Under the pieces are notes generated by a model. The model was not told where the DNA came from. It searched no databases and worked only from the letters and a program-made list of their open reading frames with translations. Shown piece after piece: positions 1-7,460 of a stretch of DNA of 22,037 bases. The stretch is taken from assembly GCA_018222695.1 (NCBI GenBank), contig JAAEZV010000003.1, positions 1-22,037 on the forward strand. The letters run 5' to 3'. How positions within the stretch are numbered: position 1 is the first letter of the stretch; each line of letters starts with the position of its first letter. Position numbers and translations under genes: made by a program. The stretch comes from Gammaproteobacteria bacterium (GTDB taxonomy: Bacteria > Pseudomonadota > Gammaproteobacteria > Pseudomonadales > Halieaceae).

Positions 1-1803
1 GAGTAGGGGGGCGTTGTAGCTACCCGCTTTCACGCCTCGATTCACACCGCCGTACAACATCAGGTCGTCCGACATGTCATAGGTGACCTGCAGCTTGCCT
101 GCCCAATAGTTTTCAGAGACGTCATCGCTGTATTCCACGCCGGTTCCAGGGAAGCACTGACTGGCATCGCTGAAGCAGGGGTGTGTGTTCACAACAAATG
201 AAGATTCCGAGGGTGCAACTCCGATATTCAATTCGAAGTCCTTCTCCTCGCGCATAGCGCGCAGGCCACCAATCAGGGTCACTCGGTCAGTCAGATCGAA
301 TTCCATTTGCCCAAAGACGCTGTAGGAATCGGTCTCCAGGCCCGCCACCGTGCCGACATCAATCGGGACACCACCAAACACATCAGCGAAAGATGCCTGC
401 GGTCCTTTCAGGCCGTTGTCCGACTCCGAATCGATATTCAAATAATAGACGCCCGCGACCCAGCGAGAGCGGTCCGTTTCGCCGCTCAGTCTGAATTCTT
501 GGGTGAAGCTGGTAGCGTCGACAGCGGCATAGTTGGCGAGCTGGTTGACCGGTGCAGAGTCGACGTCAATGAACAGCAGTTTTTCGTAATCTTTGTGATC
601 GGTAATCGATACGAAATTCATGCCGTTCGACAGCTCGTAACTAATTTTAAAGTTGACGCCAGAGTTCTCTGTGCTCCCCTGGTCTGCAAAAGCGAAATCA
701 CCGGAGAACGAAAAATCGTCTCCATCTGGATCCAAATAACCAAAAAAGTCTGCTCCAGGCGCAAGTCGTCCGGGTAGGCCGCCACCGCCACCGGGTAGCC
801 ACTGGTCGCCATCCTCGATATCGGCGCCCGCATCGAGTCCGGTGTCGTTACCGTTAGCATCATAAAGCGCCGACAGGCGGCTCTCACCGGCTGGTGTGTT
901 GATGACATTGATCAACTCCGGCGGCGTATCGGGGTTGCTGTCATGATCTTGGGCGATCGCGAAAGTCGACTTGCTCTGGTACGGGCCTGTGGCGACTTCG
1001 CTGTCTGAATAGTTAAAGCTCAAATCCATGCGCAGTCGGTCACTTGGCTCAAACGCCAACCGAATTCGCGCTGCCATGGTGTCGTCATCACCGAGGTCGG
1101 CACCGGAGCCGGGACCGGGATCCCCGAGGAAGGGCAGTTGGTCAGCGTTGCTGTATAAATTCTCGAGGTAGGGATCTTGATCGCTGTATCGAATCGCTGC
1201 GCGCGCGGCGAAGGTCTCTGACAGCGGACCTCCAATAGCGGCCTCTACGACTGTCCGATTTGCGTCATTCGGCACATCAAATTGTCCAAACTCGACATCG
1301 ACATAGCCTTCCAGCCCGTCGAAGGAGGGCGCATTGGAAATGAAGTGCACCAAACCGCCCGTGGCGTTTCTTCCGAACAGCGTGCCCTGGGGGCCCTTCA
1401 GTATTTCTACTCGGTCGACGTCGAACACGGCAAAGGTTTGTGCCTGCGCTACCGCAATGTAACCCTCGTCAAGGTAAACCGCGTTGGGCGCCTCGATAAT
1501 GTCATTGAAGTCGTTTTGGGTGACGCCTCGGATCGAGAATTGCGTGTTCTGGCCCGCCAGGTTTCCAGAGATATGAACCCCGGGAGAAAATGCGGCAATA
1601 TCGAAGCTCTCTGATACGCCTAAAGCATTCATTTGCCGGCCCGTAAAGGCGTTGATCGCAATGGGAACTTCTTGCAGGTTCTGTTCGCGCTTTTGGGCGA
1701 CAACCACCACTTCTTCTAGGACGTTCTGTGCAAGGGCTGGGCTGCTGAGGGTCGCCGCGGCCACAGCGCTGGTAAGGGCGTTGCGCAACATGGAGTGCTT
1801 CAT
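1..1803 (-). CDS. TonB-dependent outer-membrane receptor, 3' end cut by the window edge
   Basis: The reverse strand is open for 601 codons from ATG at 1803 to the first base of the window with no stop. The N-terminus is a signal peptide ending SPALA-Q (cleavage after about residue 25), followed by a TonB-box-like LEEVVVVAQKR (29-39). The plug domain has the family hallmark LKGPQGTLFGRNATGG, and the later part has alternating beta-barrel strand patterns such as SYSVFGQMEFDLTDRVTLIGGLR. The family takes up iron chelates or other large or scarce substrates across the outer membrane using TonB energy; the catabolic neighbours favour an organic substrate, which is inference. AAGGAG lies 7 bases before the ATG. 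About 150-200 residues of the barrel are expected beyond the edge. It lies 149 bases after the reductase gene and may have its own promoter. Confidence 0.93.
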   Translation of the reverse strand, partial: MKHSMLRNALTSAVAAATLSSPALAQNVLEEVVVVAQKREQNLQEVPIAINAFTGRQMNALGVSESFDIAAFSPGVHISGNLAGQNTQFSIRGVTQNDFNDIIEAPNAVYLDEGYIAVAQAQTFAVFDVDRVEILKGPQGTLFGRNATGGLVHFISNAPSFDGLEGYVDVEFGQFDVPNDANRTVVEAAIGGPLSETFAARAAIRYSDQDPYLENLYSNADQLPFLGDPGPGSGADLGDDDTMAARIRLAFEPSDRLRMDLSFNYSDSEVATGPYQSKSTFAIAQDHDSNPDTPPELINVINTPAGESRLSALYDANGNDTGLDAGADIEDGDQWLPGGGGGLPGRLAPGADFFGYLDPDGDDFSFSGDFAFADQGSTENSGVNFKISYELSNGMNFVSITDHKDYEKLLFIDVDSAPVNQLANYAAVDATSFTQEFRLSGETDRSRWVAGVYYLNIDSESDNGLKGPQASFADVFGGVPIDVGTVAGLETDSYSVFGQMEFDLTDRVTLIGGLRAMREEKDFELNIGVAPSESSFVVNTHPCFSDASQCFPGTGVEYSDDVSENYWAGKLQVTYDMSDDLMLYGGVNRGVKAGSYNAPLL

Positions 1804-1885
1804 ATCAATGCTCCTTGATCGATAAGTGCAGTCAGACGGATTTTGCATTCTAGGACAATGCCATCATTTTCATGTGAATCGCAAG

Positions 1886-1905
1886 AAGTTTTAACCTTAA
1901 AATGA
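1886..1905. promoter_or_regulatory. AT-rich palindrome upstream of the first TonB receptor (weak candidate operator)
   Basis: TTTTAA-CC-TTAAAA (1889-1902) lies 83-102 bases before the receptor start. Aligned on its centre it shares A-N2-TTT-N-A-N2-CTTAAAA with the sites at 13657-13676 and 14754-14773. It is the least symmetric of the three, and short AT-rich palindromes arise easily by chance. Confidence 0.3.
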
Positions 1906-1952
1906 TTCCCGCTGATGTCTGCCCAATGAAGCTATCGCATGGGGCCTGTCAT

Positions 1953-2909
1953 TTAGGATATGCGCAGCACTACCTTCCCCTGGGTGTGCCCTGCCTCGGA
2001 CTGCAGGTGCGCATCCAGAGCCTCCTCTAACGGGCGAATATGAACCCTTGGCAAGGTGATCTCATCCGATTGGTATAAGCCCACGAGGTCCTTCAGCATC
2101 TCTCCGTCGGGTCTATGATGGAGAAATTCCGCTGTGATACTGCGTTGGGCAATTTCCGCCATTTCGGGCGGTTCGTTATTCATGTAGGCGACACGACCGT
2201 TGTCCTTTGTGAGCCTAATTGCTGCTTCAGCAGTGCCGTTGCCCAGCAAGGCCTCAAGCACCAAGTCAACGCCATCGGGTTCTTGCTCTCTAATGACCGA
2301 CTCATAGTCTGCGCTGGTGTAGTCAATGACCACGTCTGCACCTAGCGATTTGACGTAGTCGCTGTTCTTGGCGCTGGTCGTGGTGTAGACCTTGGCGCCC
2401 AGATGCTTGGCCATTGGAATAGCGACGCTGCCGACGCCTCCGGCGCCAGCTTGGATAAAGACGGACTGCCCCGCTTGCAGGCGCCCGAATTCACTGAGTG
2501 CCTGCCAGGCGGTCAAGCTCACCAGAGGCAAAGCGGCAGCCTGTTCAAAGCTGATTGATGCGGGTTTGTGAGTAATTGAAGCGGCGTCAATCGGGCAGTA
2601 TTCAGCGTAGCTGCCGTGCTGTATTGACCATGTAAACGCCAGCCCAAGGACTTCATCGCCGACCTGCCAGTCGGTGACCTTTGCGCCGACTTTCACAATC
2701 CTGCCGGCCAGATCCCATCCGGGCACAACGGGGAAAGTGCGCGTGATGTACTCCTGTAGCTCACCGCTTCGCAATCGCCGATCGATGGGGTTCACCGAAG
2801 TCGCGACCACCTCGACCAGTACCTCATGATCTTGAGGCTCCGGGGTGGGGCGTTCCCCAACCTGAAGAACCTCTGCTGTACCGTGTTGCTCGTAAAATAT
2901 CGCTTTCAT
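1953..2909 (-). CDS. NADPH:quinone reductase-like medium-chain oxidoreductase (zinc-independent MDR)
   Basis: This 318-residue protein has the usual MDR layout. A GroES-like N-terminal half contains VNPIDRRLRSG (39-49) and the VPGWDLAGRIV stretch (62-72). A Rossmann half has the nucleotide-binding loop AGAGGVG (154-160) and an LGAKVYTTTSAKNSDYVKSLG segment typical of NADPH-binding members. The cysteine-rich zinc loop of alcohol dehydrogenases is absent, so it belongs with quinone oxidoreductases and enone (2-alkenal) reductases. Such enzymes reduce quinones or the C=C bond of alpha,beta-unsaturated carbonyls in the cytoplasm. It lies 68 bases after the FAD monooxygenase and reads the same way, so it is probably in that transcript. 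The substrate is unknown; reduction of an unsaturated ketone intermediate would fit the neighbours. Confidence 0.88.
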   Translation of the reverse strand: MKAIFYEQHGTAEVLQVGERPTPEPQDHEVLVEVVATSVNPIDRRLRSGELQEYITRTFPVVPGWDLAGRIVKVGAKVTDWQVGDEVLGLAFTWSIQHGSYAEYCPIDAASITHKPASISFEQAAALPLVSLTAWQALSEFGRLQAGQSVFIQAGAGGVGSVAIPMAKHLGAKVYTTTSAKNSDYVKSLGADVVIDYTSADYESVIREQEPDGVDLVLEALLGNGTAEAAIRLTKDNGRVAYMNNEPPEMAEIAQRSITAEFLHHRPDGEMLKDLVGLYQSDEITLPRVHIRPLEEALDAHLQSEAGHTQGKVVLRIS

Positions 2910-2977
2910 ATCGCTTCCTTTAATTTTTAGAGTGAGGTTGGCAAGCGCAGGAGTGTGCTACTCAACCTTTTACCGAT

Positions 2978-4495
2978 TCATGTATCCAATGCAAGTGTGC
3001 GCAGGGTCTCGGGTCGCTGAGCGCGCCCGGCCCTGTATTCCTCAAAAATATCCACGTAGTCTTCTGGTCCATACTGGCTAAACAACTCAGCCAAAATATT
3101 AGGCATTTTGCGGTAGGGGTTAAGTCCAAGGTCCTTCAAGAGCACGTCAAGGTATTGCTGAAACCGAGTGTTCACCGCGCAAGAGCGTGACGGTTCAAAA
3201 TTGACGTAGTCACGCTTCCATTGCTGCACTTTTTCCATGCTCTGCTTCATCTCGTCGGATTCGGGCAGGGTTAGGTCGCCCGAGAGCACGGCGGACAGCC
3301 ACAGCATGCCAATTTCAACTGCCGGTACGTGCATAAAGCCATGATTAAAGCCCGCAAAGGCGATCCGCGGCACTTCCGGGTGAAGCAAGTGCCTGTAAAG
3401 CTGAACACCATCGGACTCACTCTCTAGTAGGGCGCGATATTTGTCCGGTAGGAAGGGGAACGTGGGCGAGCCTGAGCCAAGGCTGAGCACAACAAGATCA
3501 CAGTCAATATTGTTGCCATCCTCAAGCACCACGCCGCTCTTCGTAAATGCCTGTAACTCCCCTTGGTGCGGAAGGAGTCGCTCCTTAGCGATATGTTTCA
3601 AATACATCTGGGGTTGCATCGCTGATGCAGAGCGAAAGTCGCTAACGATGTCGTGCTTAGGTGTGAGTGACGCCAAGCGGCGCTTCACCGCTGCGCTCTT
3701 GCCGAGCCCCAGTAGGTACTTCTGGAGCCTGACGATGCTCTGCACTAGACGCCAATTGCCTCGGACGAGGAAGCCTAATTTGCGGTGGATAAAAGCCTCT
3801 GTAGCATTGGGTTGTACCCAGCTGGGCATTAAAAAGGTGCCCATGCGACAGAACAGAAGGCGTGAGTAATGGACGCCCAATATACGAAAGGGGACCATCC
3901 AGCGTGGCGTCCGGAAGAGGTGGTGTACCTCGCTGGCGTGGTCTACCGCAAAGGTCGCCATATCTAGCGCGCTTTTGCCGAAGCCAGCAACCAGCACTTT
4001 TTTTCCGGCGAAAACACTGAGGTCGGTAATCTCCCGCTCGGTGACAATATCCCCTTGGAAGTCGTCTTGGCCGGGAAACTTTGGAGAGCGCTTGCCACTT
4101 GAATACTGGCCAATGGAGAGCACGACGAAGTCAAAATCCTGCTGCCCGGTGTCGCCATCGTTCTGATAGTGGAGGCGCCAGCCACCTGCTGTCTCTTCCA
4201 GTTTTGTGACTTCGTGGTCTAACTTGACGGGAAGATCGAGCTGATCAATGGCGTCATCGAGGTGCTGCTGTACCTGTGCGCTGGTTGGATGTAAGTCTGG
4301 CCTTGGCCTCCAGGGGACATCCATGAGACGGTATTGATCCCGAGTGTTCTGCAGTCTGACGCCCGGATAACCCATGGCCCAGACACCGCCGATCCGGCTG
4401 GACTTTTCATAAACCTGAACATCGTGACCTGTTTTGCGAAGCGATTGTGCCGCTGCAATGCCAGAAATTCCCGCCCCGATGATTGCGATTCGCAC
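2978..4495 (-). CDS. FAD-dependent monooxygenase of the FMO/Baeyer-Villiger-like family
   Basis: This is a 505-residue class B-type flavoprotein. The FAD loop GAGISG (7-12) opens the protein and is followed by EKSSRIGGVWA (30-40), the usual FMO continuation. A second Rossmann loop, GFGKSA (171-176), would bind NADPH. The FxGxxxH signature between the two domains appears only as FQGDIVT (146-152), with Thr where His is expected, so it is not a canonical FMO or type I Baeyer-Villiger enzyme. Members add one oxygen atom to ketones, amines or sulfides using NADPH and O2. The start codon is GTG, with AGGGG 8 bases upstream. A TTGACA-type promoter with a TetR-style operator precedes it. Oxygenation of a cyclic ketone is a reasonable but unproven role. 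Confidence 0.85.
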   Translation of the reverse strand: MRIAIIGAGISGIAAAQSLRKTGHDVQVYEKSSRIGGVWAMGYPGVRLQNTRDQYRLMDVPWRPRPDLHPTSAQVQQHLDDAIDQLDLPVKLDHEVTKLEETAGGWRLHYQNDGDTGQQDFDFVVLSIGQYSSGKRSPKFPGQDDFQGDIVTEREITDLSVFAGKKVLVAGFGKSALDMATFAVDHASEVHHLFRTPRWMVPFRILGVHYSRLLFCRMGTFLMPSWVQPNATEAFIHRKLGFLVRGNWRLVQSIVRLQKYLLGLGKSAAVKRRLASLTPKHDIVSDFRSASAMQPQMYLKHIAKERLLPHQGELQAFTKSGVVLEDGNNIDCDLVVLSLGSGSPTFPFLPDKYRALLESESDGVQLYRHLLHPEVPRIAFAGFNHGFMHVPAVEIGMLWLSAVLSGDLTLPESDEMKQSMEKVQQWKRDYVNFEPSRSCAVNTRFQQYLDVLLKDLGLNPYRKMPNILAELFSQYGPEDYVDIFEEYRAGRAQRPETLRTLALDT

Positions 4496-4610
4496 TAATA
4501 ACGCCCCTATGTAATTGCTCGATATGATTTCAGCTCAGAGTGAGCAGGCTCACGTCAGTCACTTTGATTTATGACTCGTTTATCACCGCTCTTATTTCGG
4601 CGGCCGCTTG

Positions 4611-4630
4611 TCCATACGCAACCGTATGGA
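4611..4630. promoter_or_regulatory. TetR-type operator in front of the FAD monooxygenase gene
   Basis: This is a perfect inverted repeat, TCCATACG-CAAC-CGTATGGA: 8-base arms and a 4-base spacer. The same palindrome occurs at 5796-5813 beside the tetR gene and, with one mismatch, at 7461-7478. It abuts the -10 element of a minus-strand promoter, so a bound repressor would cover the start of transcription. The gene starts 116 bases downstream. Short palindromes of this kind are typical TetR-family operators. Confidence 0.75.
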
Positions 4631-4658
4631 AACTAAATTGGTTGGGACTTAATGTCAA
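4630..4658 (-). promoter_or_regulatory. Sigma-70 promoter of the FAD monooxygenase unit
   Basis: On the minus strand a perfect -35 TTGACA (4658-4653) is followed by a 17-base spacer and the -10 TAGTTT (4635-4630), which keeps the key T1, A2 and T6. The operator begins at the last base of the -10. Transcription would begin near 4622, giving a leader of roughly 125 bases. That leader holds a small GTGAG-N4-CTCAC repeat at 4540-4553. Confidence 0.65.
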
Positions 4659-4703
4659 CTCTGAGCGGAAATCAGAAAAAATGAGTGCTTTAAAGAAAGA
4701 CGT

Positions 4704-4724
4704 TTTTTAACCCGCTGTTAAAAA
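4704..4724. repeat. AT-rich inverted repeat in the 385-base gap before the FAD monooxygenase
   Basis: TTTTTAAC-CCGCT-GTTAAAAA has perfect 8-base arms and a 5-base loop. It lies between the SDR stop and the monooxygenase promoter. It could be part of the transcription end of the SDR gene or a protein-binding site; nothing in the sequence decides between these. The rest of 4496-4880 holds the promoter, operator and a second hairpin, with no coding potential that I can see. Confidence 0.4.
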
Positions 4725-4801
4725 GTCCTCGCAATCGGTGGTGTTGTCGCGATAGCTCAAGATTCAGAGAATGGTAGGGGCGCTATGGCCAAGCAGGCTT
4801 G

Positions 4802-4834
4802 ACACCGGAATCTTTCAACCGGCGATTCCGGTGT
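4802..4834 (-). terminator. Strong hairpin 47 bases after the SDR stop, possible terminator
   Basis: ACACCGGAATC (4802-4812) and GATTCCGGTGT (4824-4834) form a perfect 11-base-pair stem with an 11-base loop. It follows the SDR gene in its direction of transcription, and no other gene ends here. There is no T-run after it on the minus strand, so it is not a textbook intrinsic terminator. It could also be a dispersed intergenic repeat or an RNA-stabilising 3' stem. Confidence 0.4.
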
Positions 4835-4880
4835 GGGTGATGGCGGTGTGGACCGCTCCCTATAGAGGAGTGGTTCTCGA

Positions 4881-5642
4881 CTAAAGAAGCGTCCCGCCGG
4901 CTGCGACAAATTCTGAAGCGTTTACGTAACGGGCTGCGTCACTCGCAAGAAAAGCCACCACCTCGCCAATATCCTCAACGGTGCCAATTTCAGTGAAGGG
5001 ATTGTTCTTTTGCCAATCTGCTAGTAACTGCTCTGCGCCTTCTGCGGCTGTGAGTTTCCTAAAATTCGGTGTTTCGATTGGGCCTGGGTGAACGGTGTTG
5101 CATCTGACATTCGCGTTCGTCTCCAAAAAATGTTGGGCAACACACTTGCTGAACATTGTCATGCCCGCTTTGGCTGAACAGTAGCCCGAGAACATTGCCC
5201 AAGCACGATTGGCGTTGGTTGAAGAAATATTGATTATCGAACCGCCACCATTCGCTTGCAGTATGGTCCCAGTCGCTTTGCAGCCTAAAAATACAGAGTC
5301 CATGTTAAGCGCCATAATGTTGCGCCATTCTTCAAAGGTGAGTTGGTCCAAATTACCGAAACCGCCCCCGCCCGCGTTATTAACCAGAATGTCAAGGCGG
5401 CCTGGGGTGCTGTTGAGCTCGATAACAAGATTGTTCCAGCTCTCTGGATCAGTCACATCCAACAAAACAAAGCTGGCGTTCTCGCCGAGCTCCGCAGCAA
5501 GAGCGCTTCCTTTTTCGTCTTGTACATCCGCAATAACCACGTGAGCACCGCAACCCCAAAGGGTTCGGACAATACCCTCGCCGATTCCATCCGCTCCGCC
5601 GGTAACAACGGCGACCTTGTTAGAGAGATCATTATTTGGCAT
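4881..5642 (-). CDS. Short-chain dehydrogenase/reductase (classical SDR)
   Basis: This 253-residue protein has all the marks of a classical SDR. The cofactor loop is TGGADGIGEG, NNAGGGG follows beta-4, and the catalytic pair is Ser in NISST with YCSAK (YxxxK). The C-terminus (YVNASEFVAAGGTLL) resembles 3-oxoacyl-ACP-reductase-like SDRs. The acidic DVQDEKG stretch after the loop suggests NAD preference. It should oxidise an alcohol to a ketone, or the reverse, in the cytoplasm. ATG at 5642 has no well-spaced ribosome-binding site: GAGGAG lies about 20 bases away and no better in-frame start is visible. Its promoter and operator lie about 150 bases upstream, overlapping the start of tetR. Oxidising an alcohol to feed the FAD monooxygenase is a plausible role, but it is inferred. 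Confidence 0.9.
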   Translation of the reverse strand: MPNNDLSNKVAVVTGGADGIGEGIVRTLWGCGAHVVIADVQDEKGSALAAELGENASFVLLDVTDPESWNNLVIELNSTPGRLDILVNNAGGGGFGNLDQLTFEEWRNIMALNMDSVFLGCKATGTILQANGGGSIINISSTNANRAWAMFSGYCSAKAGMTMFSKCVAQHFLETNANVRCNTVHPGPIETPNFRKLTAAEGAEQLLADWQKNNPFTEIGTVEDIGEVVAFLASDAARYVNASEFVAAGGTLL

Positions 5643-5795
5643 GGCTAGTATGCGCTGTTGCGCTCCTCTTTTAATTGACTGTTTGGCTACGGGATGTCGG
5701 AAATCAAGTTAAGCCCTCTGATACTATGGCCGCTCAAAATGCACGTGCTCGCGCAGGCGATTTTGGTCGGGTGGCATCACCGCTTCGCTACCGTC

Positions 5796-5813
5796 CCATA
5801 CGTGTGCGTATGG
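5796..5813. promoter_or_regulatory. TetR-type operator between the SDR gene and tetR
   Basis: CCATACG-TGTG-CGTATGG is a perfect inverted repeat with 7-base arms and a 4-base spacer, identical in its arms to the copy at 4612-4629. It ends 5 bases before the AGGAGG of tetR and abuts the -10 of a minus-strand promoter facing the SDR gene. A repressor bound here could control both directions, including its own gene. Confidence 0.78.
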
Positions 5814-5842
5814 AAATTAGGAGGTCTAACCGTTGATGTCAA
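5814..5842 (-). promoter_or_regulatory. Predicted promoter of the SDR gene overlapping the tetR start
   Basis: On the minus strand TTGACA (5842-5837), a 17-base spacer and TAATTT (5819-5814) sit directly before the operator. This is the same arrangement as at the FAD monooxygenase promoter. The -35 lies over the first codons of tetR. The predicted leader to the SDR ATG is about 160 bases. Support is the exact repeat of the -35, spacing and operator order in two places. Confidence 0.55.
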
Positions 5843-6414
5843 CTCGAGGGGGCGAAAAGCCTAGTAAGTCAGTGGTTGATAAGCAGTCTAAAAAGTCATG
5901 GTTAGATGCAGCGCTTCAGGCGCTGGCTAGCGGCGGGATTGATCAGGTCAGGGTAGAGTCGCTCGCAAAAAAATTAGGGGTTACCAAGGGGAGCTTTTAC
6001 TGGCATTTCAAAGATAGAGAGCAGTTCTTGGACGAGTTGCTCAATTTTTGGGCAGAGCAGAGTACCCAGGCAGTCATAGCCAATCCCAACTATCCCGCAG
6101 ATTCGAAAGCGAGGGTCAAGGCGGTTGCTGAAGATATTGTGCGTCATGATCTGGGGAAGATGGATCCACACATCCGGTCGTGGACACAGTATGACAAGCG
6201 GAGAGCCAGGGTCGTAGCGAAAATAGACAAGGTGCGTTTTGAATTTCTGCGAGACCTTTTTCTGGCTGCGGGATTTTCAATGAGCGGCTCCGACCTGAGA
6301 GCGCAATCGCTTTACCGCTATGTTTTGGGGGAGCAGTTTATCTCGGTCAGGGAGTCGATGAGTCAGCGACTCCAGAGGATGCAAGCGCACGTTGATTTAT
6401 TGCTGCAGGCGTAA
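5836..6414 (+). CDS. TetR/AcrR-family transcriptional regulator
   Basis: This is a 192-residue regulator. The N-terminal helix-turn-helix covers about residues 24-70, with VESLAKKLGVTKGSFYWHF as the recognition region (the GxFYWHF pattern is typical of TetR). The rest is helical and divergent, as expected for a ligand-binding and dimerisation domain. I chose ATG at 5836; a TTG directly before it (5833) is 8 bases from AGGAGG (5819-5824) and may be the real start. A CCATACG-N4-CGTATGG palindrome lies just upstream and recurs in front of the FAD monooxygenase and the second TonB receptor. It is therefore probably a local repressor controlling itself, the SDR, the monooxygenase unit and the receptor-hydrolase unit. 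The inducer is unknown. Confidence 0.9.
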   Translation: MSTRGGEKPSKSVVDKQSKKSWLDAALQALASGGIDQVRVESLAKKLGVTKGSFYWHFKDREQFLDELLNFWAEQSTQAVIANPNYPADSKARVKAVAEDIVRHDLGKMDPHIRSWTQYDKRRARVVAKIDKVRFEFLRDLFLAAGFSMSGSDLRAQSLYRYVLGEQFISVRESMSQRLQRMQAHVDLLLQA

Positions 6415-6459
6415 ACGCTGCTTTCGGCGATGACGCCGTGCTTGCAGTGCTCCGCTGCT

Positions 6460-7371
6460 CTACAAACTGCCCGCCTCAGGGTTAATCAGGGGCGGGATGT
6501 TTTCGCAGAGAAAGTCCAGCAGGGCGCGTTCTTTCTGGGTGATGACCCGATGCGCGTACTGAGCCCAAATGGCCGCATTACAGCGGTATTCTGCCAGCAC
6601 CTCGACTAAATCCCCCCGAGCGATCTGCTCTCGCACTAGGAACTCGGGGGCGAACAGGAGGCCGAGCCCGCCGCTTGCGGCATGAACCAAAAGCGGACCA
6701 TGATTAGCTTCAATATCTCCGGTGACTGGCAGTGCGAGCGGCTTTCCTTTATTCATGAATCGCCAGATCTCGTGCCCCTCCCGAAGGGGGCTATATATCA
6801 AGCAGTTGTGTGAGCTCAGGTCACGCGGGTGAGATAACTTTTTTCTGGTGGCAAGGTAATCTGGTGCGCCACAAGTGACAATAGGCATGTCGGTGATAGT
6901 TTTAGCGATATAGCTTGAGTCAGGCAGGTTATGACCCCAGCGGACAACTATGTCATTGCCAGATCCTACGAGGTCTGGGGGTTGGTCAGTGAGGTCCAAG
7001 CGCAGTTGGATTTCCGGGTAGCGACCTCGAAATACGGGTAGTAGAGGCCCAAATAGGTCTTGTCCTAGTGGTATTGGCATAGCGACTCGCAGCAAGCCGG
7101 CCGGGGCACTTTTTATTGCTTGTATTGCTTCCTCAGCCTCCAGCGCCGTACTCAGAATATCCTGGCAGTACCGGAAGTAAGTGGCCCCACTTTCGGTTAG
7201 GTGCAATTTGCGGGTGGTTCGATTGAGTAGGCGCACACCCAACCGTTGCTCCAACGCCTGGAGTCTTCTACTCACTAGCGCGCGCGACACGTCCAGTTCG
7301 CTCGCAGCTTCAGTGAAACTTTTTAACTCTGCGATTTTGGCGAACAGCACCATGTCGTCTAGAAATTTCAT
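6460..7371 (-). CDS. LysR-family transcriptional regulator (CrgA/DmlR-like)
   Basis: This is a 303-residue LysR-type protein of normal length. The winged helix-turn-helix spans about residues 1-60, with FTEAASELDVSRALVSRRLQ and LNRTTRKLHLTESG as its signatures. The periplasmic-binding-protein-like effector domain begins near LLRVAMPIPLG (about residue 93). The sequence style places it in the CrgA/DmlR/AaeR group, which often controls uptake or degradation of small organic acids. It is divergent from the second TonB receptor (212 bases from start to start), the classic position for a LysR regulator and its target. It converges on tetR with a 45-base gap that holds only a small GC hairpin (6425-6438). 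Confidence 0.9.
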   Translation of the reverse strand: MKFLDDMVLFAKIAELKSFTEAASELDVSRALVSRRLQALEQRLGVRLLNRTTRKLHLTESGATYFRYCQDILSTALEAEEAIQAIKSAPAGLLRVAMPIPLGQDLFGPLLPVFRGRYPEIQLRLDLTDQPPDLVGSGNDIVVRWGHNLPDSSYIAKTITDMPIVTCGAPDYLATRKKLSHPRDLSSHNCLIYSPLREGHEIWRFMNKGKPLALPVTGDIEANHGPLLVHAASGGLGLLFAPEFLVREQIARGDLVEVLAEYRCNAAIWAQYAHRVITQKERALLDFLCENIPPLINPEAGSL

Positions 7372-7377
7372 GTGCCT

Positions 7378-7405
7378 GACTATAAGTCATAAATAGTAAA
7401 TAGTC
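7378..7405. promoter_or_regulatory. Candidate LysR binding box before the lysR start
   Basis: ACTAT-N9-ATAGT (7379-7397) lies inside a longer GACTAT-N16-ATAGTC repeat (7378-7405), starting 7 bases upstream of the lysR ATG. LysR boxes are usually interrupted palindromes with AT-rich arms of this size. The exact T-N11-A form is not met, so the assignment is tentative. Self-regulation, with control of the divergent receptor, is the natural reading. Confidence 0.35.
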
Positions 7406-7460
7406 TTTTCTATTATTCTTCACAGACTCCTAATGATTCGTCTGAAATACTAGCCCCCAA

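Noticed and set aside
307..1614. Plus-strand open frames across the first TonB receptor
   Set aside because: The minus strand reads as one uninterrupted receptor with signal peptide, plug and barrel; these frames are antisense shadows.
5699..5800. Small 17-codon open frame in the predicted SDR leader, as a possible leader peptide
   Set aside because: It has no convincing ribosome-binding site, no run of regulatory codons and no hairpin pair for attenuation.
6425..6438. CGGCG-ATGA-CGCCG hairpin between tetR and lysR as a bidirectional terminator
   Set aside because: Only five base pairs and no T-run on either side; too weak to list as a terminator.
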